Positions 37,943-45,441 of a stretch of 64,000 nt of DNA are shown piece after piece. Below the pieces are notes generated by a model. It did not search any database, had not been told where the DNA came from, and saw only the letters and a program-made list of their open reading frames with translations. A program made the translations under genes and the position numbers. How positions within the stretch are numbered: the stretch's first letter is position 1; each line of letters opens with the position of its first letter. This DNA comes from Anaerococcus sp. Marseille-Q7828. Its GTDB lineage: Bacteria > Bacillota > Clostridia > Tissierellales > Peptoniphilaceae. Where the stretch lies: contig NZ_OX458331.1 in the NCBI RefSeq assembly GCF_949769285.1, positions 1,364,001-1,428,000 of the forward strand. Direction: 5' to 3'.

Positions 37943-38949
37943 CTTAAAGACTTGGTTGATTCTCTTAATTTAAGGTTTGCATCAATGATCCAATCCTCAG
38001 TTAAGATATCATCTTCTTGACGAATTCTCTTTATCAAAGCTCTTATTGCTATTGCACCAATATCATAGTACGGGATAGCCATAGTTGTTAGATTTGGCCT
38101 ATAAATACTTGCTATTGATCCATCTCCAAATCCTGCTACAGACAGGTCATTAGGTACATTGATTGAATTGTCAGTACAGTAATCTATAAAACCTATAGCA
38201 AGCTCATCAGAACAACAAGCCACTGCGCTGATATCATTTTCTTTGCAAAGAGCAATGGCCTCTTTACCGATCTCGTATCCATCATTACTTGTCTTGCCAT
38301 TACATTCTAAATAATAAATGTTTTTGCCAAGCTCGCTACAAGCTTTCTCGTATCCAGATTTTTTGGCGTGATTTAAGATGTTATCAGCACTATCATTTAA
38401 AAATAATACATTTTTATGGCCTGACTCGAATAGATGCTTAACTAGTCTATATTGCTCTGTTTCATAGTTAATTCTTACTGTATGTAGCGTTTTAAATGAA
38501 TGGTACTTATCTAATAGTATAAATGGAATTCTTGTTTCTCTAAGTTTTAGAAGTGTCTCATCACTTACGTCTTCTGCTATGATTACTAAGCCTTCTACTT
38601 GCTTAGTAGCTAAAAAATCGATAGAATTATTTATTTGTTCTTCTTGTCCATAAGAAGAAGTTAGTAGCATATCGTACTTATAGAGTCTACCTATTTCTTC
38701 AATACCTCTTATAAGCTGAGCCATGTATTCTATACCAATATCTTGAACTATAACACCAATTAAGTTTGATTTTCTCATTACAAGAGATCTTGCAAGTTCA
38801 TTTGGTTTAAAGTCAAGCTTATTGATAGCATCAAGTACTTTTTGTTTGGCTTCAGGGCTTACTGGCTTTGAATTATTCATTACCCTAGATACTGTAGATA
38901 TAGATACTCCAGCCAATTTTGCTACATCTTTTATTGTTGGTTGACCCAT
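37939..38949 (-). CDS. LacI/GalR-family regulator, CcpA-like
   Basis: N-terminal helix-turn-helix TIKDVAKLAGVSISTVSRVMN (residues 4-24 in part) with the hinge FKPNELARSL, followed by a periplasmic-binding-protein-like domain (60-330). Length of 336 residues matches CcpA. It sits directly upstream of ptsH, the gene for its potential co-repressor HPr-Ser46-P, which supports a CcpA role. A sugar-specific repressor remains possible. The start has GGAAGG upstream, and a terminator precedes it. Confidence 0.8.
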   Translation of the reverse strand: MGQPTIKDVAKLAGVSISTVSRVMNNSKPVSPEAKQKVLDAINKLDFKPNELARSLVMRKSNLIGVIVQDIGIEYMAQLIRGIEEIGRLYKYDMLLTSSYGQEEQINNSIDFLATKQVEGLVIIAEDVSDETLLKLRETRIPFILLDKYHSFKTLHTVRINYETEQYRLVKHLFESGHKNVLFLNDSADNILNHAKKSGYEKACSELGKNIYYLECNGKTSNDGYEIGKEAIALCKENDISAVACCSDELAIGFIDYCTDNSINVPNDLSVAGFGDGSIASIYRPNLTTMAIPYYDIGAIAIRALIKRIRQEDDILTEDWIIDANLKLRESTKSLS

Positions 38950-38965
38950 ATTTTCACCTTCCTAA

Positions 38966-38991
38966 GAAAAAGAGCCATCTCTTCGATGACC
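38966..38991 (-). terminator. Terminator before the LacI-family gene
   Basis: On the minus strand GGTCATC-GAAGA-GATGGCT (7-bp stem with G-U wobbles) is followed by CTTTTTC. It ends the ytxH-like unit. Confidence 0.6.
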
Positions 38992-39000
38992 CTTGACTCA

Positions 39001-39444
39001 TTATCTACCAGATATTACATTTCTTACTATATCTATTACATCCATAATCAATGATGAATAATCACCAACAGATGCAATTCCAGCTCCTACAGTATCAATA
39101 CTATCTACAGCTGTTTCTCCGACATAGTTTACAGTGTCTCTGATGTCATCAGTTATACTATTGACATTTGTCATAGTATCGTTAGCCTTTGCTATAGCCA
39201 TTCTTAGATTTGGATCTTGAACAACTGTGTTAACATTTGCTACTAACGAATTTGCTTGATCAACTACTCCAGGAAGTTTTTCAATAACATCATCAAGATT
39301 GTCTGCATTCTTATCTAAAACTTCTTGGACTGAGCCAACTAACTTGTTAACACTTGCTAAAGTTTTAATCAAAAACACTAGTGCAACTATACCTACTATA
39401 GTCAGTATTATATTTCCAAGAAGATTAAAATTAATAGTTACCAT
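39001..39444 (-). CDS. Membrane-anchored helical protein (DUF948-like)
   Basis: One N-terminal membrane segment (about residues 9-27) followed by heptad-like helical sequence to the end (147 residues), including an alternating Asn/Val/Asp pattern suggesting coiled coil. It resembles DUF948/YtxG-type general stress proteins, which pair with YtxH; the ytxH-like gene is 10 bases upstream. Function is not known. Confidence 0.7.
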   Translation of the reverse strand: MVTINFNLLGNIILTIVGIVALVFLIKTLASVNKLVGSVQEVLDKNADNLDDVIEKLPGVVDQANSLVANVNTVVQDPNLRMAIAKANDTMTNVNSITDDIRDTVNYVGETAVDSIDTVGAGIASVGDYSSLIMDVIDIVRNVISGR

Positions 39445-39454
39445 CTAAAACTCC

Positions 39455-40135
39455 CTAGTTCTTTTTATTTTTCTTCTCTATCTCAACTTTTACTTTTTTA
39501 TCAGCGTTTTTAGTTTCTTCTGCTTTATCTTTTGCAAGATCAGCTGTTTTATCAACGCTGTCTTTTACTTCTTCTTTTGCTTTGTTAGCTTCTTTTACGT
39601 TTTCTTCGTGTTTTTCACTTGTTACTTCAGCAGCTTCTTTAGCTCCTTCTTTAACATCGCTAGCAACATCTGTAGCAGTATTAGAAATAATCTTTCCTAC
39701 TTCTTCTGCACCTTCTGCAACATTGTCTTTTACATTTTCAGCTGTTTCAGCTAATTGTTTACCAGTTTGTCTAGCAATTTCTTTGCCATGGTCAAAACCT
39801 TCTCTAACTGGTTCAAGGTCTGTATATGCTCTATATTTCATATCTTCATAAGAATCTTTAGCATTATCAACCATATCAGCTGCACTATCTACTAAATCAT
39901 TTGTAGTTTCTTTTACAGTTTTAACAGTTTCATCAAATGCATCACTGATGTCTTCTCTAGTTTCCTTGCCAGATTTTGGTGCTAATAATATACCAGCTGT
40001 AACACCAACTAATGCTCCAAGTAGAGCACCTTGGGTTCTCATTCTACTGTCGTGGTTTTTAGCTTTCCAAATCTCGTATTTTATTTCTCTTTGTTTAGCG
40101 CGTGCTTTGTCTTCAATATAATCTGCTATTGACAT
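39455..40135 (-). CDS. YtxH-family protein with long repetitive tail
   Basis: The YtxH domain begins after about 30 residues: GALLGALVGVTAGILLAPKSGKETRED is the typical glycine-rich membrane segment (quoted from about residue 38 and only to name the region by GALVGVTAGILLAPKSG). The rest, about 150 residues, is Ala/Glu/Lys/Asp-rich and looks like a long amphipathic helix of LEA-like composition. At 226 residues it is longer than Bacillus YtxH. Pairing with the DUF948-like gene is conserved in Bacillus stress operons. AGGAGAG precedes the ATG. Confidence 0.85.
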   Translation of the reverse strand: MSIADYIEDKARAKQREIKYEIWKAKNHDSRMRTQGALLGALVGVTAGILLAPKSGKETREDISDAFDETVKTVKETTNDLVDSAADMVDNAKDSYEDMKYRAYTDLEPVREGFDHGKEIARQTGKQLAETAENVKDNVAEGAEEVGKIISNTATDVASDVKEGAKEAAEVTSEKHEENVKEANKAKEEVKDSVDKTADLAKDKAEETKNADKKVKVEIEKKNKKN

Positions 40136-40172
40136 ATATTAATCTCTCCTTTTAAGTTTTGATATTTAATAT

Positions 40173-40197
40173 ATACCCACAAACAAAAGTATATAAC
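40173..40197 (-). promoter_or_regulatory. Possible ytxH promoter, sigma-B-like
   Basis: On the minus strand GTTATA, 13 bases, GGGTAT. The -10 matches the Bacillus sigma-B consensus fully and the -35 matches four of six bases. Spacing is right. Whether this organism has sigma-B is not known, and a sigma-A reading (TTGTTA, 18 bases, TATATA) overlaps it. Confidence 0.35.
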
Positions 40198-40206
40198 AAA
40201 TAATCA

Positions 40207-40375
40207 TAAAAAATCCTAAGGTGGCCCTATATTATAACCTTCGCTTCTGTGAAGGTGGGCAAGCCGTCTAGAATTTCTGAAGTCCACTCTTTGGAGGCAT
40301 TCCATCCAAACTAGAACAAAGCAATCCCTTATAATAGTTGTAGGTTTAAATTCGGACCTGTCTTCCTTAGGATGT
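40207..40375 (-). ncRNA. Structured small RNA, 6S-like
   Basis: About 169 bases between a strong promoter and a T tract. The two ends pair perfectly over nine bases (ATCCTAAGG with CCTTAGGAT). Inner pairings GGTCC/GGGCC and TATTATAA/TTATAATA continue the rod, a small CCTTC/GAAGG hairpin lies on the 3' side, and a TTTGGA/TCCAAA stem-loop closes the apex. A long rod with an interrupted middle and a 3'-side hairpin is the 6S RNA plan, and the length fits. No open frame runs through it. I cannot confirm the family without a covariance search. Confidence 0.55.
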
Positions 40376-40379
40376 CTTA

Positions 40380-40408
40380 ATTATAATATATAGGAAAAAG
40401 TTTTTCAA
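40380..40408 (-). promoter_or_regulatory. Promoter of the 6S-like RNA
   Basis: On the minus strand TTGAAA (40408-40403), a 17-base spacer and TATAAT (40385-40380). The start would fall near 40375, at the 5' end of the closing stem. It lies inside the end of the pseudouridine synthase gene upstream. Confidence 0.75.
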
Positions 40409-40409
40409 A

Positions 40410-41246
40410 CTAAATATTGACTAAAGATGGCTTAGAGTTTAAATCTATCAACTTTCGGTCAATAAATCTTTTAAATTTTATCTCATAACAATGTAGCAAA
40501 AACCTATCCATTTCTATATTTGAACCGTATAACTTATCGCCTATTATAGGATGGCCCAAATATGATAGTTGTGACCTTATCTGGTGTGTTTTACCTGTCC
40601 TTATATCCGCCCTAATATAGCTGACATTATTTTTTTGATCATAATCTATCGTCTTAAAGTGGCTTATAGCAAGTTTGCCCTCGCTACCTACATCATATCT
40701 TTTCATATTCTCATTATAAGAAAGTTTTGTTTTGATAGTTTTATCAATTTTTACATTTCCCTCCACGACTGCTAGGTAATATTTAAAAAAATTATTGTCT
40801 TCGATTTGTTTTTGATAGTAGGCAAAGGCGTATGGATTTTTGGCAACCATTAATAAACCTGAAGTGTTCATATCAAGTCTATTTACAAGTCTTATCTTTG
40901 ATTTTATATTGTTATCTTGAAAGTAGTAGGCTAGGTGGTTTGCTAAAGACTCTTGTCCCTTGGAATTTACAGTAAGATTAGCTGCCTTGTCAACTACCAA
41001 TATATCACAATCTTCATAAACTATATTTAACTTGCCTTCTATGGGATCATAGTCCAATTTTTCATCTTCTATCGGGATTTTCAATAAATCTCCTTCTTTT
41101 AAATCTTGATTATTACTAGTATTAATGTCGTCAATTATATATCCAGTCTTTACTATGTCTGTAATTGCTCTTTTTGAAAATCCATTTTTTACTAAAAACT
41201 TTTTAACTTTTATATCTTCGTTTATTTTAAAACTAATGTAATTCAT
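40410..41246 (-). CDS. RluA-family pseudouridine synthase (second copy)
   Basis: Catalytic block VNRLDMNTSGLL with the Asp, and TGKTHQIRSQL and IIGDKLYG later. An S4-like N-terminus is present (VKKFLVKNGFSKRAI). The open frame runs 39 codons further upstream, but AGAGGTGAAT lies before the ATG at 41246, which matches the family start, giving 278 residues. It is divergent from nadK with only 43 bases between the two starts. Its RNA target differs from that of the copy at 27815 in all likelihood, but is unknown. Confidence 0.92.
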   Translation of the reverse strand: MNYISFKINEDIKVKKFLVKNGFSKRAITDIVKTGYIIDDINTSNNQDLKEGDLLKIPIEDEKLDYDPIEGKLNIVYEDCDILVVDKAANLTVNSKGQESLANHLAYYFQDNNIKSKIRLVNRLDMNTSGLLMVAKNPYAFAYYQKQIEDNNFFKYYLAVVEGNVKIDKTIKTKLSYNENMKRYDVGSEGKLAISHFKTIDYDQKNNVSYIRADIRTGKTHQIRSQLSYLGHPIIGDKLYGSNIEMDRFLLHCYEIKFKRFIDRKLIDLNSKPSLVNI

Positions 41247-41257
41247 ATTCACCTCTA

Positions 41258-41289
41258 TGTTATAATAATTATATGAGAGGATTTTTGAT
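41258..41289 (+). promoter_or_regulatory. Divergent promoter region, extended -10 for nadK
   Basis: TGTTATAAT at 41258-41266 is an extended -10 for the plus strand. The -35 is poor. The 43-base gap must also serve the minus-strand pseudouridine synthase gene, so the two promoters overlap. Confidence 0.5.
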
Positions 41290-42075
41290 ATGACAAATGT
41301 TATTAATATTTTTAGAAATAAATCAAAATTTAGCAAGAGTGTATTTTTTAAAACTAAGGACATATTAGAAGATTATGGCTTTGAGGTTTCTAGCAACTTT
41401 AATACTGATGCTATCTTAAACCTAGTTATTGGTGGTGACGGCACATTTCTTAAGGCAGTACATGATACAAACTTTACCAACATCCCATTTATCGGCATAA
41501 ATACCGGACATCTTGGCTTCTACCAAGAGGTTGAAGTCGATGAGATTGAAAATTTTGTTAAGGCCTTTAAAGATGGCAATTACAAGGTGGAAGAACTTAC
41601 CATTCTGGAGTCACAAGTTAACAAAAAACGCATGGATTCACTAAATGAAGTCGTTGTTAAGTCAAATAAAAATCAAATAGTTAGGCTCAAAGTTTTTATC
41701 GATGGCAACTTTGTGGAAAATTTCCAAGGTGATGGCCTGATTATCGCTACTCCTCACGGTTCTACTGCCTACAACTTATCTTGTGGTGGATCTATCTTGC
41801 ACCAATCTTTGAAGGGCTATTCACTAACCCCAATTGCGCCTATTTTTTCAAATTTGAATAACGCAATTATTTCTCCAGTCGTCCTTCCAGAAGACGCAAC
41901 TATAGACATTTTAGTTTCAAAAAGGGACAATTACCACACTGTCTTTATTTTTGATGGCAAAGAATACAACACTAGAGACTATAAGATTAGTATCAGAGTT
42001 TCAAATAAGACAATAAAAAAACTTATTCTAGATAAAAATCACTATTGGACTAATATCAAGAATAAGCTTTTATAA
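41290..42075 (+). CDS. nadK: NAD kinase
   Basis: Phosphorylates NAD+ to NADP+. Motifs are GGDGTFLKAVH near residue 49, INTGHLGFYQE, and the glycine-rich PHGSTAYNLSCGGSI. Length is 261 residues. GAGAGG precedes the ATG. The gene is plus-stranded and ends two bases before the end of the PBP gene, which faces it; no terminator was seen in that junction. Confidence 0.95.
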   Translation: MTNVINIFRNKSKFSKSVFFKTKDILEDYGFEVSSNFNTDAILNLVIGGDGTFLKAVHDTNFTNIPFIGINTGHLGFYQEVEVDEIENFVKAFKDGNYKVEELTILESQVNKKRMDSLNEVVVKSNKNQIVRLKVFIDGNFVENFQGDGLIIATPHGSTAYNLSCGGSILHQSLKGYSLTPIAPIFSNLNNAIISPVVLPEDATIDILVSKRDNYHTVFIFDGKEYNTRDYKISIRVSNKTIKKLILDKNHYWTNIKNKLL

Positions 42076-42076
42076 A

Positions 42077-43606
42077 TTAATCGAGATTAACTTGGTTAAA
42101 GATATCTCTTATCAGATTTCCAGCAATTGGTGCAACCGTCACACCACCAGTATCAGCTGAGTTTTCTACAACTATTGCTACTGCAATCTTAGGGTCATAG
42201 GCTGGGGCAAAACCAACAAACCAAGCATCAATAAATCCATTGGACTTATCTGCTGTTCCAGTTTTGCCTGCTACTTGGATACCGTCAACATACGCACCCT
42301 TGGCAGTACCTTCATTAACTACATCTACCATCAAATCACGAATAGTATTTGCATTGGTCATATTGGTAACCTTAGATAGGATTTCTTTCTTATTTTCATA
42401 AATTACATTATTATCTTTATCTGTAATAGTTGAAACCAAGCGAGGTTTCATCATCACTCCACCATTGGCAATTGTCGATGTTATCATAGCCATGTGAAGA
42501 GGAGTCACTTGAGTTTTACCATAACCAAAGCCAGTCATAGCAAGGTCAGCTTGGTTTAGTTCTTTATATGGAATTACAGAATCATATTTTTCCAAATCAA
42601 ATTCATAAGGCTTGTTAAACATATACTTATCTGTCATATTCATCATACTTTCTTTGCCCATCTCGTTAGTTTTGGCTGCAAAGTAAGTATTAACAGAATA
42701 CATAAAAGCACGTCTTAAATCCAAGGCTCCAAAAACTTGATTGTCAAAGTTTGTTATCTCAAAATTTTGTATTACTTCAGATCCTGTATCTTCGTATGAC
42801 TGATCTATCTTTGAATCCAATAAAGCATTGGTCGTTACAATCTTAAAGGTTGACCCTGGCCTATAAAGACCAGCAGAAGCTCTATTGACCAATGGCCCGT
42901 TGTTATTTGCTATGAGGTTTTCCCAATCAGCATCTAAAGAATTTGGATTGAAAGTCGGTAGAGAAACCATAGCAAGGATTTCTCCAGTCTTTGGATTCAT
43001 AACCACTGCCGCTCCAGTGTATTGGCTCATATAATTATAGGTTAAATTTTGTATATTTTGATTTAAGGTAAGGTGCAAATCGTTGCCCTTATCGTTATTT
43101 ACAATCATCTTCCTAAATTGACTTAAATTATCATCATGAAGGTTTAATAACCACTTGTTGTAGGTCTTTTCAAGACCTGTTTTGCCATAAGTCTTGGAAT
43201 TATAACCTGTTATAGTAGAGCTTATAGCCCCATAATTATAAATACGAGTTTTCGAACCGTCGGAATTTTCCTCATCATAGGCCAAAAGATTGCCTAAGCT
43301 ATCATAAATATCTCCCCTATCTATGGCATCCTCATTTATCCAAAGCCTCCTATTGTTTTCATTTTTTGCTATTTCATTAGCTTTAAAAAGCTGGAAATAA
43401 ACCAAATAGATGGCAAGACCCATAAATAGGACGACAAAAAATATCATTACAAAAAGAAGTCTCTTGTTTAGGGTAGATTTTGATAGGACTTTTAGCTCTT
43501 TGCTATCTTTGATCCTATACTCTTCTTCTTTTTTCATTATCTTTTTTAGAAAAGTTTCATCTGTCTTTCTTTTTTTACTAGCTCGGTATTTTTTATCTTC
43601 ACTCAT
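42077..43606 (-). CDS. Class B penicillin-binding protein (PbpA/FtsI-like)
   Basis: Transpeptidase that cross-links peptidoglycan. One membrane anchor (about residues 50-72), a short dimerisation domain and then the penicillin-binding domain with STFK (252-255), SVN (304-306) and KTG (448-450). All three active-site motifs are intact. At 509 residues it is short for PBP2/PBP3 and resembles the PbpA type that pairs with an FtsW/RodA polymerase, which is encoded directly upstream with an eight-base overlap. Confidence 0.92.
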   Translation of the reverse strand: MSEDKKYRASKKRKTDETFLKKIMKKEEEYRIKDSKELKVLSKSTLNKRLLFVMIFFVVLFMGLAIYLVYFQLFKANEIAKNENNRRLWINEDAIDRGDIYDSLGNLLAYDEENSDGSKTRIYNYGAISSTITGYNSKTYGKTGLEKTYNKWLLNLHDDNLSQFRKMIVNNDKGNDLHLTLNQNIQNLTYNYMSQYTGAAVVMNPKTGEILAMVSLPTFNPNSLDADWENLIANNNGPLVNRASAGLYRPGSTFKIVTTNALLDSKIDQSYEDTGSEVIQNFEITNFDNQVFGALDLRRAFMYSVNTYFAAKTNEMGKESMMNMTDKYMFNKPYEFDLEKYDSVIPYKELNQADLAMTGFGYGKTQVTPLHMAMITSTIANGGVMMKPRLVSTITDKDNNVIYENKKEILSKVTNMTNANTIRDLMVDVVNEGTAKGAYVDGIQVAGKTGTADKSNGFIDAWFVGFAPAYDPKIAVAIVVENSADTGGVTVAPIAGNLIRDIFNQVNLD

Positions 43607-44861
43607 CTATTTCATCTCCATATTTAATGTCAGATGCGCAATATTGCAGACATCCAAGTAGGATAAAACCAGATAACATGGATGATCCACCTTGGGATAT
43701 AAATGGCAAAGTTACACCAGTTAAAGGTATTAGCTTTAGTACTCCACCAAGTATTATAAATGCCTGTATAGCAAATAATACTCCTATACAAAAGGCAAGA
43801 GTAGAAAAGAACTTGTCCTGTTGTATAAGGGAAATTTTAAAGGCCCTATATACCAAAATCATAAATAAAAGTATTACAGCAATTCCCATAAAGACTCCCA
43901 TTTCTTCAGATATGGCTGAGAAAATAAAGTCAGATTCTGCAACTGGTATATAATCTGGATGTCCTAGGCCAATTCCTGTGCCAAAAAGTCCACCACTTGC
44001 CAAAGCAAATAGAGCTTGGGTAATCTGGTAGCCCGTCCTATTTATATCAGACCATGGGTCAAGCCAGGTTGCAACCCTTATTCTAACGTGACCAAACATA
44101 AAATAAGCCAAAATAGAACCTAAGATCATGGCTATTATATTAAAGGTAATTAAAAATCTATCCTTTTCGAAGACAAATTGGCTTAGAATCATTAGGCCAA
44201 AAAATATCAAGGCCGTTCCCAAGTCTTTTTGCAAGAATAGGAATCCAATGTATACAAGGATTACAAATTCCATGTAAAATCTTCCAAAAGGTTTGCTAAC
44301 GATTTGGTTGTAATTGCTATAGAAACTTGCAATAAAAAATGCTAGTGGTATCTTAATAAATTCAGATGGTTGAATAGTAATTATATTTTTAATAACAATC
44401 CAGTTTTTTGCCCCACCAATATAGGTACCAAAGACAAGGGTTGCCATAAATAGTCCTATAGAAACTACTACATAAAATATAGAAATCTTGGACCAAAACT
44501 TAAAGGCTTTCAAAATAAAAAATGTCAGGAAAAATAGAACCATGCCCACAAGGTAAAATTGTAATTGTCTCTTACCATAGGCAGGATCCAGCCTATATAT
44601 CATTGAAACACCTATTGAAAACAGCATATTTACTATCATTACTAAAATATTATCAGCCTTGGTAATTTTACTTACCAAACTCGTAGATAGGATAACTACC
44701 AATAAGATTGCCAGGTAGGTATACAAATCAGTGTCGCCTATGTTTTGAATATTGTATATCAAAGATAGGGACAAAGATAAAATGGTAAATAATAGTAGTA
44801 AAACAGCTGATTTTCTTGTGTATTTTTTCTCGTTTTCTACTAATACTAGGTCCTTATTCAT
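43599..44861 (-). CDS. FtsW/RodA/SpoVE-family glycosyltransferase
   Basis: SEDS peptidoglycan polymerase with about ten membrane segments. Family blocks are QPSEFIKIPLAFF, GTALIFFGLM, the DPW-containing TWLDPWSD and the C-terminal GVTLPFISQGGSSML. The upstream frame is open, but AAGGAGAGG lies directly before the ATG at 44861, which gives 420 residues. It overlaps the FHA gene by eight bases and the PBP gene likewise, a typical SEDS-PBP pair. Confidence 0.93.
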   Translation of the reverse strand: MNKDLVLVENEKKYTRKSAVLLLLFTILSLSLSLIYNIQNIGDTDLYTYLAILLVVILSTSLVSKITKADNILVMIVNMLFSIGVSMIYRLDPAYGKRQLQFYLVGMVLFFLTFFILKAFKFWSKISIFYVVVSIGLFMATLVFGTYIGGAKNWIVIKNIITIQPSEFIKIPLAFFIASFYSNYNQIVSKPFGRFYMEFVILVYIGFLFLQKDLGTALIFFGLMILSQFVFEKDRFLITFNIIAMILGSILAYFMFGHVRIRVATWLDPWSDINRTGYQITQALFALASGGLFGTGIGLGHPDYIPVAESDFIFSAISEEMGVFMGIAVILLFMILVYRAFKISLIQQDKFFSTLAFCIGVLFAIQAFIILGGVLKLIPLTGVTLPFISQGGSSMLSGFILLGCLQYCASDIKYGDEIDE

Positions 44862-45357
44862 TTTCCTCTCCTTGGATAAATAAGAACTGCAATTGACCAA
44901 TATGAATTATGTCATTTGATTTTAGCTCAATCGCATCGTAAATCCTCTCATCGTTGAGATAGGTTCCATTGGCAGATTTTAGGTCTTCCAAGAAGTATAT
45001 GTCTTCATCTTGAATTATTCTCGCGTGAAATTTTGATAAATACTTATCCTTAATGCAAATGGTATTTCTCTCATCACGACCTATAGTATCGTCCTCACCG
45101 ATGAAGTAATATTCTTGAACTATGAATCTAAAGCCATCTTCTCTATTTAATAATTTGAGATATGTATCGGATTCCTTTTCCTTTTTAAGTGTAGTTCTTA
45201 CGTCATAGTAGATTATTCTAATGATTGAATATATGAAGTAAAATACAACGACAACAAATACGTATTTTAGTATTGTTGAAATCAATTGATATAAAGTTAA
45301 GTTTCCAAATACATTTATTGAAAAAAATTTATCTATAAAATTAAAAAAACTTTCCAT
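44854..45357 (-). CDS. Membrane-anchored FHA-domain protein
   Basis: One membrane segment at about residues 27-48 followed by a cytoplasmic FHA domain (about 85-160). The phosphothreonine-binding residues are plausible in GRDERNTICIKD, LSKFHARI and LKSANGTYLND. FHA domains bind phosphorylated proteins, usually of Ser/Thr kinases, but no kinase or phosphatase is in the window. Its coupling with SEDS and PBP genes suggests a regulator of wall synthesis. Confidence 0.88.
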   Translation of the reverse strand: MESFFNFIDKFFSINVFGNLTLYQLISTILKYVFVVVVFYFIYSIIRIIYYDVRTTLKKEKESDTYLKLLNREDGFRFIVQEYYFIGEDDTIGRDERNTICIKDKYLSKFHARIIQDEDIYFLEDLKSANGTYLNDERIYDAIELKSNDIIHIGQLQFLFIQGEENE

Positions 45358-45418
45358 AATATCTTCCTTTTCTTTAGTATCTATATTTTACCACATAATA
45401 TTCTTTTTAAAACTAAAA

Positions 45419-45438
45419 ACTAGGGCAAGGGCCCTAGT
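45419..45438 (-). terminator. Terminator of the glycogen operon
   Basis: ACTAGGGC-CCTT-GCCCTAGT, a perfect 8-bp stem followed by TTTTTAG on the minus strand, just past the pgcA stop. It ends the glg transcript. Confidence 0.85.
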
Positions 45439-45441
45439 CTA

